The translations under genes and the position numbers were made by a program. A stretch of DNA of 64,000 bases from JANXAZ01 sp964504655 (GTDB lineage Bacteria > Pseudomonadota > Alphaproteobacteria > Geminicoccales > Geminicoccaceae): contig CAZDFD010000004.1 of NCBI GenBank assembly GCA_964504655.1, forward strand, positions 33,014 through 97,013. The letters run 5' to 3'. This document shows positions 1-8,916 of this stretch, one piece after another (position 1 is the stretch's first letter; each line of letters begins with the position of its first letter). The notes below the pieces were generated by a model, which had not been told where the DNA came from, made no database searches, and worked only from the letters and a program-made list of their open reading frames with translations.

Positions 1-1030
1 CCGCCGCGCGGTCGTCGCTGCCGGCGGCGAAGTCCTCGAAGCTCGTCTCGGTGACCCGGATGATGTGCGCGGCGATGAACTCGGCCCCCTCCCGCGCGCC
101 GTCCTCGGGATGCTTGAGGCAGCACTCCCACTCGAGCACCGCCCAGCCTCCGAAGTCGTACTGGGTGAGCTTCGCGAACACCTGGGCGAAGTCGACCTGG
201 CCGTCACCCAGCGAGCGGAAGCGGCCGGCCCGCTCGACCCAGTCGGCGAAGCCCGAATAGACCCCCTGCCGGCCGGTCGGGTTGAACTCGGCGTCCTTGA
301 CGTGGAACGCCTTGATCCGCTCGTGGTAGATGTCGATGAAGGCCAGATGGTCGAGCGCCTGCAGGACGAAGTGGGAGGGATCGTAGTTGATGCAGCAGCG
401 CGGGTGGCCGTCGAGTTTCTCCAGGAACCGCTCGAAGCTGGTGCCGTCCATCAGGTCCTCGCCCGGATGGATCTCGAAGCCAACGTCGACGCCGGCCGCA
501 TCGAAGCGGTCGAGGATCGGCCGCCAGCGGCGCGCCAGCTCGCTGAAGGCCTCCTCGACGAGCCCCTCGGGCCGCGGCGGCCAGGGGTAGAGGAAGGGCC
601 AGGCGAGCGCCCCGCTGAACGTCACGTGCGCGCCGAGCCCGAGCCGCCTCGAGGCCTCCGCGGCGAGGCCGAGCTGGCGCACCGCCCACTCCTGGCGGGC
701 CTTCGGATCGCCCCGCACCGCCGGTGCCGCGAACGCGTCGAAGGCCTCGTCGTAGGCCGGGTGGACGGCCACGAGCTGGCCCTGCAGGTGCGTGCTGAGC
801 TCGGTGATCGAAAGGCCGTGCCGGGCGACGGTCGCCTGGAGCTCGCTGCAATAGGCCTCGCTCGTGGCGGCGAGCTCGAGGTCGATCAGCCGGCTGTTCC
901 ATGTGGGGATCTGCACGCCCTTGTAGCCCAGGCCCGCGGCCCAGCCGCAGATCGAATCGAGGCCGTCGAACGGCGCCCGGTCGCCCGCGAACTGCGCGAG
1001 GAAGATGGCCGGCCCCCGGATCGTGCGCAT
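1..1030 (-). CDS. Sugar phosphate isomerase/epimerase, TIM-barrel (partial, C-terminus cut)
   Basis: Reads from an ATG at 1030 for 343 codons and leaves the window before any stop. The protein looks like the xylose-isomerase-like TIM-barrel family (IolE/sugar phosphate isomerase-epimerase): a core with GFEIHPGEDL, then INYDPSHF, then FHVKDAEF, the spaced acidic and histidine residues that bind the divalent metal in this family. There is no signal peptide, so it should be cytoplasmic. It is divergent from the sugar ABC transporter genes starting at 1209, with ThuA and Gfo/Idh/MocA genes beyond, which supports a role in interconverting the imported sugar or polyol. The exact substrate cannot be read from sequence. 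The usual length in this family is about 300-350 residues, so little is missing. Confidence 0.85.
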   Translation of the reverse strand, partial: MRTIRGPAIFLAQFAGDRAPFDGLDSICGWAAGLGYKGVQIPTWNSRLIDLELAATSEAYCSELQATVARHGLSITELSTHLQGQLVAVHPAYDEAFDAFAAPAVRGDPKARQEWAVRQLGLAAEASRRLGLGAHVTFSGALAWPFLYPWPPRPEGLVEEAFSELARRWRPILDRFDAAGVDVGFEIHPGEDLMDGTSFERFLEKLDGHPRCCINYDPSHFVLQALDHLAFIDIYHERIKAFHVKDAEFNPTGRQGVYSGFADWVERAGRFRSLGDGQVDFAQVFAKLTQYDFGGWAVLEWECCLKHPEDGAREGAEFIAAHIIRVTETSFEDFAAGSDDRAA

Positions 1031-1117
1031 GCTCGCCTCCCGCTCGGTGCGGCCCATGCATAGCCGGTCGAGGCCGGCCGGCCCAGCCGTAGCGCGCGCA
1101 TGCCGTGTGGCGAACAC

Positions 1118-1146
1118 TTGACAGGAACGGGCGCTGCGCCAGCTTG
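1118..1146 (+). promoter_or_regulatory. Possible sigma-70-type promoter for the sugar transporter operon
   Basis: A perfect TTGACA lies at 1118-1123. The region 17 bases further on (AGCTTG, 1141-1146) is a poor -10 match, so only the -35 is convincing. It sits about 60-90 bases before the ATG at 1209, in the space shared with the divergent isomerase gene. Confidence 0.3.
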
Positions 1147-1208
1147 GGCGTCGAGACGAAACGGGCCGGCGCGGGGCGCCGTCGCGGGCCGGGTCAGGGA
1201 GAACCTCG

Positions 1209-2444
1209 ATGCAGCGTCGCACCATCCTCGCCGGTGCCGCGGCCAGCGCCGGCGCGAGCCTCCTGCCGCGGCGGGCCCGGGCCGCGACCACGATCCAGCT
1301 CTGGCACGTCTTCAACCTCGAGACCGAAGTCTACATGCGCGAGGGCGTCAAGTCGTTCAACGCCGCGCGCAGCGACGCCCGGATCGAGGAGCGGATCATC
1401 CCGTTCGCGCAGTACCGGACCGAGCTCGTGCGCGCGATCGCCACGGGCGACACGCCCGACATCTGCTGCATCGACAATCCCGACACGGCGAGCTTCGCCT
1501 CGCAGGGCGCGCTCGCCGATCTGTCCAAGCGGATCGCCGCGTCCGGCAACATCTCCAAGGACAAGTACCTGCCGGGGCCGTGGTCGACCGTGCAGTGGCG
1601 CGGCGGGATCTTCGGCGTGCCGCGCGACAGCAACACGATCGCGGTCTACCACAACAAGGAGATGCTCGAGGCGGCCGGGCTCGACCCGGCGAACCCGCCC
1701 GGCACCTGGGCCGATCTGGCGGCCGCCGCGCAGAAGCTGACCTCGGCCGATCGGCGCGTCTTCGGGCTCCTGTTCTCGGCCCGCCAGGCCGAGGACTCGA
1801 CCTTCCAGTGGCTGCCCTTCCTCTGGCAGAACGGCGGCAACATCGACCGGCTCGACGCGCCCGAGGCGGTCGAGGCGCTCGACTACTGGGTCTCGTTCAT
1901 CAAGGCCGAGACCACGAGCCCGGACGTCTTGACGATCAACCAGTCGGAGTGCGTCAACCGGTTCATCGCCGGCAACGCGGCCATGGCGATCTCGGGTCCC
2001 TGGGACACCCCGCGGGTGCACGCCAACGCCAAGTTCCGCTGGGGTGTCGGGCTCATGCCGGTCAACGCCAAGAACATCCGCGCCTCCGCACTCGGCGGGT
2101 GGAACTGGTGCGTGCCGGCCGCCTCCAAGAACCCGGATCTCGCCTGGGACGTGATCCAGTGGATGATCCGCCCCGAGCAGATCGCCAATGCCTGGAAGTC
2201 GGGACGGCTGCCGCCCCGGACCGACATCGAGATCAAGGACCCGCTCTATCCCGAGGCGTTCAAGACCTACGCCGAGCAGATGAAGAGCGCGCGCGCCCGC
2301 GGGCCGCATCCGGAGTGGCCGGCGATCTCGCGCTCGATCCAGCTCGCCATCCAGAAGGCGATGACCCGCCAGACGGCTGCCGCCGAGGCCTTGAAGGTGG
2401 CGGCGACCGAGGTCGGCCAGATCCTGGCCAAGACGCCGCTCTGA
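1209..2444 (+). CDS. Sugar ABC transporter substrate-binding protein (family 1)
   Basis: 411-residue extracellular solute-binding protein of the carbohydrate (MalE/UgpB-like) class. The N-terminus MQRRTILAGAAASAGASLLP is a signal peptide with paired arginines, so Tat export is possible. The body has family 1 features such as the stretch around IAVYHNKEMLEAAGLDP and the later MAISGPWDT segment. The ATG at 1209 follows a GGGAG ribosome site at a good distance. The gene overlaps the first permease by TGATG, so the importer genes are translationally coupled. It should capture a sugar or sugar derivative in the periplasm. The linked Gfo/Idh and ThuA genes suggest a disaccharide, polyol or uncommon hexose, but the ligand is not known. 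Confidence 0.9.
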   Translation: MQRRTILAGAAASAGASLLPRRARAATTIQLWHVFNLETEVYMREGVKSFNAARSDARIEERIIPFAQYRTELVRAIATGDTPDICCIDNPDTASFASQGALADLSKRIAASGNISKDKYLPGPWSTVQWRGGIFGVPRDSNTIAVYHNKEMLEAAGLDPANPPGTWADLAAAAQKLTSADRRVFGLLFSARQAEDSTFQWLPFLWQNGGNIDRLDAPEAVEALDYWVSFIKAETTSPDVLTINQSECVNRFIAGNAAMAISGPWDTPRVHANAKFRWGVGLMPVNAKNIRASALGGWNWCVPAASKNPDLAWDVIQWMIRPEQIANAWKSGRLPPRTDIEIKDPLYPEAFKTYAEQMKSARARGPHPEWPAISRSIQLAIQKAMTRQTAAAEALKVAATEVGQILAKTPL

Positions 2445-3352
2445 TGGCCGAGGCGTCGGCGCGCGACCGGCTGGCCGATTCGCGCGCCGTCTACGGTCTC
2501 CTGGTCGCAGCCGCGCTGGCCTTCCTCCTGGCCTTCGTCGGCTACCCCGTCGTCTACAACCTGCTCATGAGCTTCCAGGAGGTGACGATCGGGACGATGG
2601 CCCGGTTCGACCGGCCCTGGGCGGGTGGCGCCAACTTCGCTGCCGTCCTCGGGGATCCGCTGTTCCCGCTGGTGCTCAGGAACTCGCTCCTCTTCACGGT
2701 CGCCTGCGTGGTCGCCCAGGTGGCGCTCGGCTTCGCGCTCGCCCTGTTCTTCGACCTCCGCTTCCCGGGCGCCGCCTGGTTCCGCGGCATCATCCTCGCG
2801 GGCTGGATCCTGCCGCTCCTCGTCGTGGGTGCCATCTTCAAGTGGCTCTATGCGACCAATGGCGGGCTCATCAACGAGGCGCTGCTCGCCGCCGGGCTCG
2901 TCGCCCGCCCCGTGAACTGGCTCTCCAGCCCCGATCTGTCGCTCTTGTCGATCGTCGTCGCCAACATCTGGTACGGGGCGCCGTTCGCCATGATCCTCTT
3001 GGCGGCCGGGCTCGCCGGCCTGCCGGCCGAGCTCTACGAGGCCGCCCACCTCGACGGCGCCGGACCCTGGCAGCGCTTCCTCCACGTCACCCTGCCGCTC
3101 ATGCAGCCGACGCTGTTGGCGGTCCTCACGCTCTGCACGATCTACACGCTCAGGGCCTTCGATCTCCTGTTCTCGATGACCGGCGGCGGACCCGCCTTCT
3201 CGAGTACGACCCTGCCGCTCTGGTCGTTCGTGTTCTCCTTCCAGCAGTTCGACTTCGGCAAGGGTGCCGCGATCGCCACGCTGATGTTCGCGGTCGTGAT
3301 CGTCGCCGGCTCGCTCTACATCCGCTCGCTGCGGACCGAGTTCCGGGTCTGA
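2444..3352 (+). CDS. Carbohydrate ABC transporter permease, MalF type
   Basis: 302-residue inner-membrane permease with about six hydrophobic helices. The cytoplasmic EAA loop that docks the ATPase is visible late in the protein (EAAHLDGAGPWQRFLHVTLP). The start is the ATG that overlaps the stop of the binding-protein gene; the gene itself ends in a TGATG overlap with the next permease. Together the two permeases form the heterodimeric channel for the sugar bound by the product of 1209-2444. No ATP-binding subunit gene lies in the cluster, so a shared ATPase encoded elsewhere is inferred. Confidence 0.92.
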   Translation: MAEASARDRLADSRAVYGLLVAAALAFLLAFVGYPVVYNLLMSFQEVTIGTMARFDRPWAGGANFAAVLGDPLFPLVLRNSLLFTVACVVAQVALGFALALFFDLRFPGAAWFRGIILAGWILPLLVVGAIFKWLYATNGGLINEALLAAGLVARPVNWLSSPDLSLLSIVVANIWYGAPFAMILLAAGLAGLPAELYEAAHLDGAGPWQRFLHVTLPLMQPTLLAVLTLCTIYTLRAFDLLFSMTGGGPAFSSTTLPLWSFVFSFQQFDFGKGAAIATLMFAVVIVAGSLYIRSLRTEFRV

Positions 3353-4179
3353 TGCGCGTCGGAGGCAGCGCGCGGTGGCTGTGCACGGCCCTGGGTGCCC
3401 TGATCGCGCTCGCCTACCTGTTCCCGCTCTATTGGACCTACGCCTCCTCGCTCAAGGGCCCGGCCGAGCTGTTCGTGAGCCCGCCCACGCTCTGGCCGCG
3501 GGAGCCCGACCTCGCCGGCTACCGCTGGATCTTCACGCGCGAGAACATCCCCCGCTACCTCTTGAACAGCTTCCTGATCTCGGGTGCGGTGACGGCCCTC
3601 ACGCTCGCGCTCGCGGTCACCTGCGCCTGGGGCATGGCGCGGCTGCGCTCGCGCTGGATCGAGGTGGCGCTCCTCGCGGTCATGCTCTCCCAGGTCCTGC
3701 CGCCGGCACTCCTCGCGACGCCGATGTTCATCCTGTTCCGCCAGGCCGGCCTCGTGAACACCCAGAGTGCCGTCGTGCTCGCGATCGTCACGAAGACCCT
3801 GCCGTTCGCGATCGTGGTGCTCCGGACCAGCTTCATCCAGGTGCCGGGCGAGCTCGAGGAGGCCGCCCGGGTCGACGGCTGCACCCGGCTCTCGGCGATC
3901 TGGCGGGTCGTCCTGCCGGTGGCGCGGACCGGCATCCTGGTCGCGGGCGTCCTCGTGTTCCTCCTGGCCTATGGCGACTTCGTCTATCCGTTGACGCTCC
4001 TCAACCGGCCGGCGCTGCAGCCGGCCACGGTGGGCCTGTTCTCGTTCATCGGCGCGGAGTACTCGGACTGGAACAACATCATGGCGTTCGCCTGCGTGTT
4101 CATCACGCCGGCGATCGTGCTCTTCGTCCTCTTGCAGCGGCAGATCGTGGCCGGCCTCACCGCCGGTGCCCTCAAGTGA
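3352..4179 (+). CDS. Carbohydrate ABC transporter permease, MalG type
   Basis: 275-residue permease with an N-terminal helix, a MalG-like spacing of about six membrane segments and the conserved EAA loop (EEAARVDGCTRLSAIWRVVL). Translation is coupled to the preceding permease by a TGATG overlap. It is the second half of the sugar channel. Sixteen bases after its stop the Gfo/Idh/MocA gene begins, so transport and catabolism appear to be one transcript. Confidence 0.92.
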   Translation: MRVGGSARWLCTALGALIALAYLFPLYWTYASSLKGPAELFVSPPTLWPREPDLAGYRWIFTRENIPRYLLNSFLISGAVTALTLALAVTCAWGMARLRSRWIEVALLAVMLSQVLPPALLATPMFILFRQAGLVNTQSAVVLAIVTKTLPFAIVVLRTSFIQVPGELEEAARVDGCTRLSAIWRVVLPVARTGILVAGVLVFLLAYGDFVYPLTLLNRPALQPATVGLFSFIGAEYSDWNNIMAFACVFITPAIVLFVLLQRQIVAGLTAGALK

Positions 4180-4195
4180 CCGCCGGGGGAGGCCC

Positions 4196-5278
4196 ATGGA
4201 CCGCATCCGTCTGATCCAGGTGGGGCTCGGATTCTGGGGCTCGAACTGGGCCGAGGAGATCCTCCCGACCGTGCCCCTGGTCGAGGTGGTGGCGCAGGTC
4301 GACCCCGACCCGGCGGCGCGGGCACGGATCCGCGACCGCCTGGGCGTGCCGGAGAGCCGCCTGTTCGCCTCGCTCGCGCAGGCGCGCGCCGCGGTGCCGG
4401 CGGATGCCGTGCTCGCCTCGCTGCCGACCCGCCTGCACGCCGCGGTCTGCCGCGAGGCGCTCGAGGCCGGCTTGCACGTGCTGACCGAGAAGCCCTTCGC
4501 CGCCACCCTGGCCGAGGCCGTGGCCCTCGTGGCGCTCGCCCGCGACCGCGGCCGCGTGCTCGCGGTGAGCCAGAACTACCGCTACTTTCCGGCCGCCCGG
4601 AAGGCCGCCGAACTCGTGGCCGGGCGGGCGCTGGGCGAGCCCCTCGCGGTCGCGATCGACTTCCGCCGCGACGCGATCGCCCAGCCGCACCGCTATCTCG
4701 ACATCCCCGATCCGCTCCTGGCCGACATGGCGATCCACCATTGGGACCTGTTGCGCATGGTGCTCGGCCGCGAGCCGGTCGCGGCGATCGCCTCGAGCTG
4801 GAACCCCAAGGGCAGCCCGTTCCGCCACGATGCCTCCGGCGCGGCGCTGATCGCGCTCGAGGGCGGGCTCGTGGCGAGCTGGCGCGGCAGCTGGCTCTCG
4901 CGCGGCCCGGTCACCCCCTGGGCCGGCGCCTGGGTGATCGAATGCGAGGACGGGCAGATCGAGTGGACCTGCCGCGGCGATGCCGGGGCGCGCCTCTCGG
5001 CCGACCGGCTGGCGATCCGCCGGCGCGGCCGGGAGCCCGAGCCCGTGCCCCTCGAGCCCCTGGAGTTCGCCGATCGCGCCGGGACGACCGCGGCCTTCGC
5101 CCGCGCGATCACCACCGGCCGACCGCCGCCGGCCTTCCCGAGCGGCGCCGACAATCTCGCGAGCCTCGCGCTCGTCGAGGCCGTGGTCCGCTCCGCCGGC
5201 CGCGGCGGCGCGCGGGTCGAGGTGCGCGAACTCCTGGCCGCGGCCGGTGCAACCCCCGTCCTCGAGGAACGCCCATGA
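4196..5278 (+). CDS. Gfo/Idh/MocA-family NAD(P)-dependent oxidoreductase
   Basis: 360-residue sugar dehydrogenase-type enzyme. The N-terminal Rossmann motif is VGLGFWGSNW, and the EKPF motif typical of the family lies near residue 97, followed by a C-terminal alpha/beta domain that holds the sugar. The start at 4196 has a strong GGGGGAGG site just upstream; an in-frame codon at 4166 would overlap the permease and is less likely. It probably oxidises a ring or chain hydroxyl of the imported sugar or inositol-like compound. It overlaps the downstream ThuA gene by ATGA; Gfo/Idh and ThuA proteins are often paired in sugar loci. Confidence 0.9.
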   Translation: MDRIRLIQVGLGFWGSNWAEEILPTVPLVEVVAQVDPDPAARARIRDRLGVPESRLFASLAQARAAVPADAVLASLPTRLHAAVCREALEAGLHVLTEKPFAATLAEAVALVALARDRGRVLAVSQNYRYFPAARKAAELVAGRALGEPLAVAIDFRRDAIAQPHRYLDIPDPLLADMAIHHWDLLRMVLGREPVAAIASSWNPKGSPFRHDASGAALIALEGGLVASWRGSWLSRGPVTPWAGAWVIECEDGQIEWTCRGDAGARLSADRLAIRRRGREPEPVPLEPLEFADRAGTTAAFARAITTGRPPPAFPSGADNLASLALVEAVVRSAGRGGARVEVRELLAAAGATPVLEERP

Positions 5279-6000
5279 CCGTCCGCGTCACGCTCTGGAA
5301 CGAATTCTGGCACGAGCGGCACAATCCCGAGGTCCAGAAGGTCTACCCCGAGGGCATCCACGAGGTGCTCGCCCCGGCCCTGCGCGGGCACGGGCTCGAG
5401 GTGCGCACGGCGACCCTGGAGGAGCCCGAGCACGGCCTCGACGAGGCGGCGCTCGCCGCCACCGACGTGCTCGTCTGGTGGGGTCACAAGCAGCACGACG
5501 CGGTGGCCGATGCCGTGGTCGAGCGGGTCGCCGCCCGGGTGCACGCCGGCATGGGCCTCGTGGTCCTCCATTCCGGCCATTTCTCCAAGATCTTCCGCCG
5601 GCTCATGGGCACGCCCTGCACGGTCAACTGGCGGGTCGCCACCGACACCGAGCGGATGTGGGTCGTCAAGCCCGAGCATCCGATCTGCGCCGGTCTCGGC
5701 CGCTATCTCGAGATCCCGCGCGAGGAGATGTACGGCGAGGTCTTCGAGGTTCCCGAGCCCGAGGAGGTCTTGATGATCTCCTGGTTCACCGGGGGCGAGG
5801 TGTTCCGCTCGGCGCTCACCTGGACCCGCGGCCGCGGCCGGGTGTTCTACTTCCGGCCGGGCCACGAGACCTATCCGACCTACCGCAACGCGCTGGTCCA
5901 GCGGGTCATCGCCCAGGGCTGCCGCTGGGCGGCGCCGTCCGGCCCGGTCGGCGCGCCGCCGCAGAACCAGCGCCGCGAGCCGATCGAGCGGCTGCCCTGA
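5275..6000 (+). CDS. ThuA-domain protein (trehalose utilisation family)
   Basis: 241-residue ThuA protein with a class I glutamine-amidotransferase-like fold. Hallmarks are LVWWGHKQHD, GMGLVVLHSGHFSKIFRRLM, and the C-terminal GGEVFRSALTW and YFRPGHETYPTY blocks. ThuA family members accompany sugar ABC transporters and were named from trehalose and related disaccharide use in rhizobia; some act on 3-keto-sugars. Start and upstream stop share ATGA. It ends the plus-strand sugar operon. The substrate is inferred only as a product of the neighbouring Gfo/Idh enzyme. Confidence 0.9.
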   Translation: MTVRVTLWNEFWHERHNPEVQKVYPEGIHEVLAPALRGHGLEVRTATLEEPEHGLDEAALAATDVLVWWGHKQHDAVADAVVERVAARVHAGMGLVVLHSGHFSKIFRRLMGTPCTVNWRVATDTERMWVVKPEHPICAGLGRYLEIPREEMYGEVFEVPEPEEVLMISWFTGGEVFRSALTWTRGRGRVFYFRPGHETYPTYRNALVQRVIAQGCRWAAPSGPVGAPPQNQRREPIERLP

Positions 6001-6012
6001 GGCGCTGCGGGC

Positions 6013-7107
6013 TCAAAGCACCGTCCGCTCGGCGAGCCACCAGAGGCCGAGCGCGCCGAGCGCCGCGGAGAGCGTGTGGACGAGTGCCGGCGGCCGGCCG
6101 ACCCGGCCGTCGGGCCCCGGCCAGAGCCGGTCGACCGCCCAGAGCGTCGGCATCGTCACGGCCACGATCGCGAGCTGGCCGACCTCGACCCCGAGGTTGA
6201 AGGCGAGGAGCGCCGTGGCGAGCGCGTCCTCCGGCAGCCCGTATTCCTGCAGCACGCTCGCGAAGCCCAGACCGTGCACGAGGCCGAGCAGCAGGGTGAC
6301 CTTCCAGCGCCCGTCGACGTCGCGGGAGAGGAAGTTCTCGACCGCCACCCAGACCACGGTCAGCGCCACCAGCGGGTCGACCAGCGCCATCGGCACCCGG
6401 ACGAGGTCGAGCACCCCGAGCGTGAGCGTGACCGAGTGCGCCACCGTGAAGGCGGTGACCACCTTGACCACCGACAGGAGCCGGCTCGCCCAGAGCAGAA
6501 GGCCCAGGAGGAACGCCAGATGGTCGGCGCCGGCCAGGATGTGCTCGATGCCGGCGAGGCAGTAGGCGCGGGCGACGGCGAGCGGATCGCGGGCGGCCCC
6601 GAGCGGCGCCCGCTCGGCGCCGTCGCGCAGCACGAGATCGACCATGTCGTCGCCGCGGAAGACCCGCACATGCTGCACGTAGCGCGGATCCTGCCCGGCC
6701 AGGAGCCGGCTCGAGAGCTCGAGCCGGCCGTGGCGCTCGCCGCAGCCGAAGCTGGTCTGGACGTGGACGACATGGCCCTGGCTCGAGATCGTCGGTGCCG
6801 CGGCCGGGCAGACGGCGCCGTCGGCGCGCAGCACGAGCCGGTCGGCGAGGTAGGTCGTGAGCCGCTCGCGCAGCTCGGCCTGCGCGGCTGCGGGCACCTC
6901 GCCCGCGTCCCGATCGTAGAAGCGCCAGCCGAGCGCCACCTCGACGTCCTCGGCCGCCAGCGCCAGCACGAGCCGGGTGCCGGTCGCCTCCGGCGTGACC
7001 TCGGTGAGGCTCATGCCGAGCGGATGGGCCGAAGCCGGGTCCGGCAGGGCGAGCCGGAGGAGCCCGACCAGTGGCACGATCAGCGCGGCGCGGGGGACGA
7101 ACGGCAC
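6013..7107 (-). CDS. HupE/UreJ-like membrane protein with N-terminal periplasmic domain
   Basis: About 364 residues. A signal peptide (cleavage near DPASAHP) is followed by a periplasmic region of roughly 170 residues and a C-terminal block of about six membrane helices. The helices carry the HupE/UreJ pattern: HILAGADHLAFLLGLLL and then VTAFTVAHSVTLTLGVL, histidine-rich helices linked to nickel or cobalt handling in this family. I chose GTG 7107 because it places the signal peptide at the N-terminus; a TTG at 7167 would add 20 residues. No hydrogenase or urease genes are in the window, so a stand-alone metal-permease role is only inferred. It converges on the ThuA gene with 12 bases between. 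Confidence 0.8.
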   Translation of the reverse strand: MPFVPRAALIVPLVGLLRLALPDPASAHPLGMSLTEVTPEATGTRLVLALAAEDVEVALGWRFYDRDAGEVPAAAQAELRERLTTYLADRLVLRADGAVCPAAAPTISSQGHVVHVQTSFGCGERHGRLELSSRLLAGQDPRYVQHVRVFRGDDMVDLVLRDGAERAPLGAARDPLAVARAYCLAGIEHILAGADHLAFLLGLLLWASRLLSVVKVVTAFTVAHSVTLTLGVLDLVRVPMALVDPLVALTVVWVAVENFLSRDVDGRWKVTLLLGLVHGLGFASVLQEYGLPEDALATALLAFNLGVEVGQLAIVAVTMPTLWAVDRLWPGPDGRVGRPPALVHTLSAALGALGLWWLAERTVL

Positions 7108-7228
7108 CTTCGGGCCTGGCCAGCATCGGGCGAGTGCGTGGATGGGCGGGGCCGTCGCGGGCGTCAAGCCGTGGCCCGGAGGTGCTCGCGCATGCGTCGC
7201 GGCCGGGGCTGCGGCGAGCGCGCGACGA

Positions 7229-7258
7229 TTGACCGCAACCCGATGCCGCTCCTATCGT
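7229..7258 (+). promoter_or_regulatory. Sigma-70-type promoter
   Basis: TTGACC at 7229-7234, an 18-base spacer and TATCGT at 7253-7258. It sits correctly upstream of the gene at 7297. The in-frame ATG at 7243 lies inside the spacer and so would not be in the transcript. Confidence 0.5.
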
Positions 7259-7296
7259 CGCCCGCGACGAAATGCGCCGATCGGGGAGGGGCGCCG

Positions 7297-7851
7297 TTGC
7301 GGTTCGGATGGGCGCGAGGCGGCGGGCTCGTGCTGGCGGGCGGGGTGCTCGGTGCGCTCCTGGCCGGCGGTCTCGCGAGCTATGCCGGGCGGCCCGGCGG
7401 CGGCGCCACGCCGGTTCCGCCGGCCGAGACGCCGGCCGTGCTCCTGCCCGCCATGAGCGCCGAGGAGGAGCGGCTCGCGGCCGCGCTCCGGCCGATCCAC
7501 GACCAGGTCAAGCTGGCGGCGCTCCGGGTGACCTTCGCCGGCATCCATTTCGCGAGCGAGGCGCCCGACGCCGAGCGGCTGCGGGCCGAGGTCGAGCCGG
7601 CGATCGCCACGCTCGAGCAGGCCGTCCTGGCGATCGACGCGCTCGCCGGGGCGGGACATCTCGATCCGCTGCGCGAGCGCTATCGGCGGGCGGTCGGGCT
7701 CTACCGCGAGGCGGCGCTGGCGATCCTCGAGGGGGCGCCGGCCGGTGACGGGGCACGGCTGCTCGAGGCCCAGCGGCTGTCGGTCGGGGCCTCCGAGGAG
7801 ACGCTCAGGATCGGCGACCGGCTGTGGCCGGCGGAATACAAGCCACATTGA
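7297..7851 (+). CDS. Membrane-anchored protein of unknown function
   Basis: About 184 residues and no family recognised. A hydrophobic N-terminal segment (GGLVLAGGVLGALLAGGLA) should act as a signal anchor, followed by a proline-rich linker and a helical domain of roughly 130 residues with regularly spaced charged residues, probably periplasmic. The start chosen is TTG 7297, six bases after GGGGAGGG. An ATG at 7243 in the same frame has no ribosome site and falls inside the predicted promoter. Seventy-four bases separate it from the metallo-beta-lactamase gene, so the two may be cotranscribed. Confidence 0.6.
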   Translation: MRFGWARGGGLVLAGGVLGALLAGGLASYAGRPGGGATPVPPAETPAVLLPAMSAEEERLAAALRPIHDQVKLAALRVTFAGIHFASEAPDAERLRAEVEPAIATLEQAVLAIDALAGAGHLDPLRERYRRAVGLYREAALAILEGAPAGDGARLLEAQRLSVGASEETLRIGDRLWPAEYKPH

Positions 7852-7925
7852 GGGACGCGCCGCCCGGAGACCGGGCGACCGGGGTGCGGCCAGTCGGGTC
7901 GCACGGCGGAAGGGGAGGTGGAACG

Positions 7926-8909
7926 ATGCGCAAGCTGTTGGCAACCGTGGCGGCGGGGATCGCGCTCGGCGCGCTCGGCGGCGGGGTCGTCCGGGCTCAG
8001 GACCAGGTCTGCTCGGTCTGGCTGGTCGAGAGCTCGCGCTTCATGAACGTGCCGTTCGGCGCCTTCATGCCCGACCGCGCCTTCGTGCCCGGCAGCACGA
8101 GCCCGATGAACAACATCAACACCGTCGACCTGCCGGTCAACATCGGCGTGATCAAGTGCGGCAGCGACCTCATCCTCTACGATGCGGGCTGGAAGCAGCA
8201 GGACTATCTGAAGATGACCGGTTCGGCGCACTGGGCGGCGCTGCCGGAGCAGCTGAAGCTCCTCGGCTTCGAGGCCGGCCAGGTCACGAAGATCGTGATC
8301 GGCCACGGCCACTGGGACCATGCCGGGCAGCTCAGCGACTTCCCGAACGCGATGCTCTACGTGCAGAAGGAGGAGCTTCGCGGCATCGAGTGGGCGCTCA
8401 ACTACCCGCATCCCAAGATCCGTGCGGTGAACACCGACCCGGGCGGCTGCGCCCGCTCGCCGGCCTGCGGCTACACCCCCCTGACGCTCGACGAGATCTA
8501 CGGCAAGGTGCTGCGCGGCAAGGCGGTGATCGTCGACGGCGAGGCCGAGATCGCACCCGGGGTGCGGATCCATCCGGCGTTCCGGGCGCACACCGCCGGA
8601 TCGCAGCTGCTCGAGGTTCCGACCAGCATCGGCAAGCTCGTGTTCGGCTCGGACGCCTACTCGTCCTGGGAGGCCATCCGCGACTGGATGATCGCCAACC
8701 CGCAGCAGACCGACACGGTCCAGCAGTTCCTGGCCTACGAGAAGTGCTACCGGATCACCGGCGGCTACCAGAACTGCGTCGCCGCGCACGAGCCCCTGTC
8801 CTACACGGACAAGTATCCCCTGACCAAGAACTCCTGGGTCGGGATCAACGGCTCGCGGATGGCCGAGGTCGCGCTGGCGCCCGGTGAGAAGTCGCGCAAG
8901 CCGAACTGA
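7926..8909 (+). CDS. Secreted metallo-beta-lactamase-fold hydrolase (lactonase-like)
   Basis: 327 residues with a Sec signal peptide (MRKLLATVAAGIALGALGGG, cut near VRAQ). The zinc motif HGHWDH is at residues 127-132; a later histidine (HPAFRAHTAGSQ) and the aspartate in FGSDAYSS complete a typical two-metal site. The order resembles N-acyl-homoserine-lactone lactonases and related MBL hydrolases, but the export signal and inserts make the substrate uncertain. The ATG follows GGGGAGG. A large hairpin after the stop separates it from the beta-propeller genes. Confidence 0.85.
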   Translation: MRKLLATVAAGIALGALGGGVVRAQDQVCSVWLVESSRFMNVPFGAFMPDRAFVPGSTSPMNNINTVDLPVNIGVIKCGSDLILYDAGWKQQDYLKMTGSAHWAALPEQLKLLGFEAGQVTKIVIGHGHWDHAGQLSDFPNAMLYVQKEELRGIEWALNYPHPKIRAVNTDPGGCARSPACGYTPLTLDEIYGKVLRGKAVIVDGEAEIAPGVRIHPAFRAHTAGSQLLEVPTSIGKLVFGSDAYSSWEAIRDWMIANPQQTDTVQQFLAYEKCYRITGGYQNCVAAHEPLSYTDKYPLTKNSWVGINGSRMAEVALAPGEKSRKPN

Positions 8910-8916
8910 GCGGCGC

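Noticed and set aside
204..1061. Long open frame overlapping the sugar isomerase gene on the same strand
   Set aside because: Arg/Gly/Pro-rich composition and no family features; the true gene is in another frame and reads cleanly from 1030.
7243..7296. ATG 7243 as start of the small anchored protein
   Set aside because: Lies within the predicted promoter spacer and has no ribosome site.
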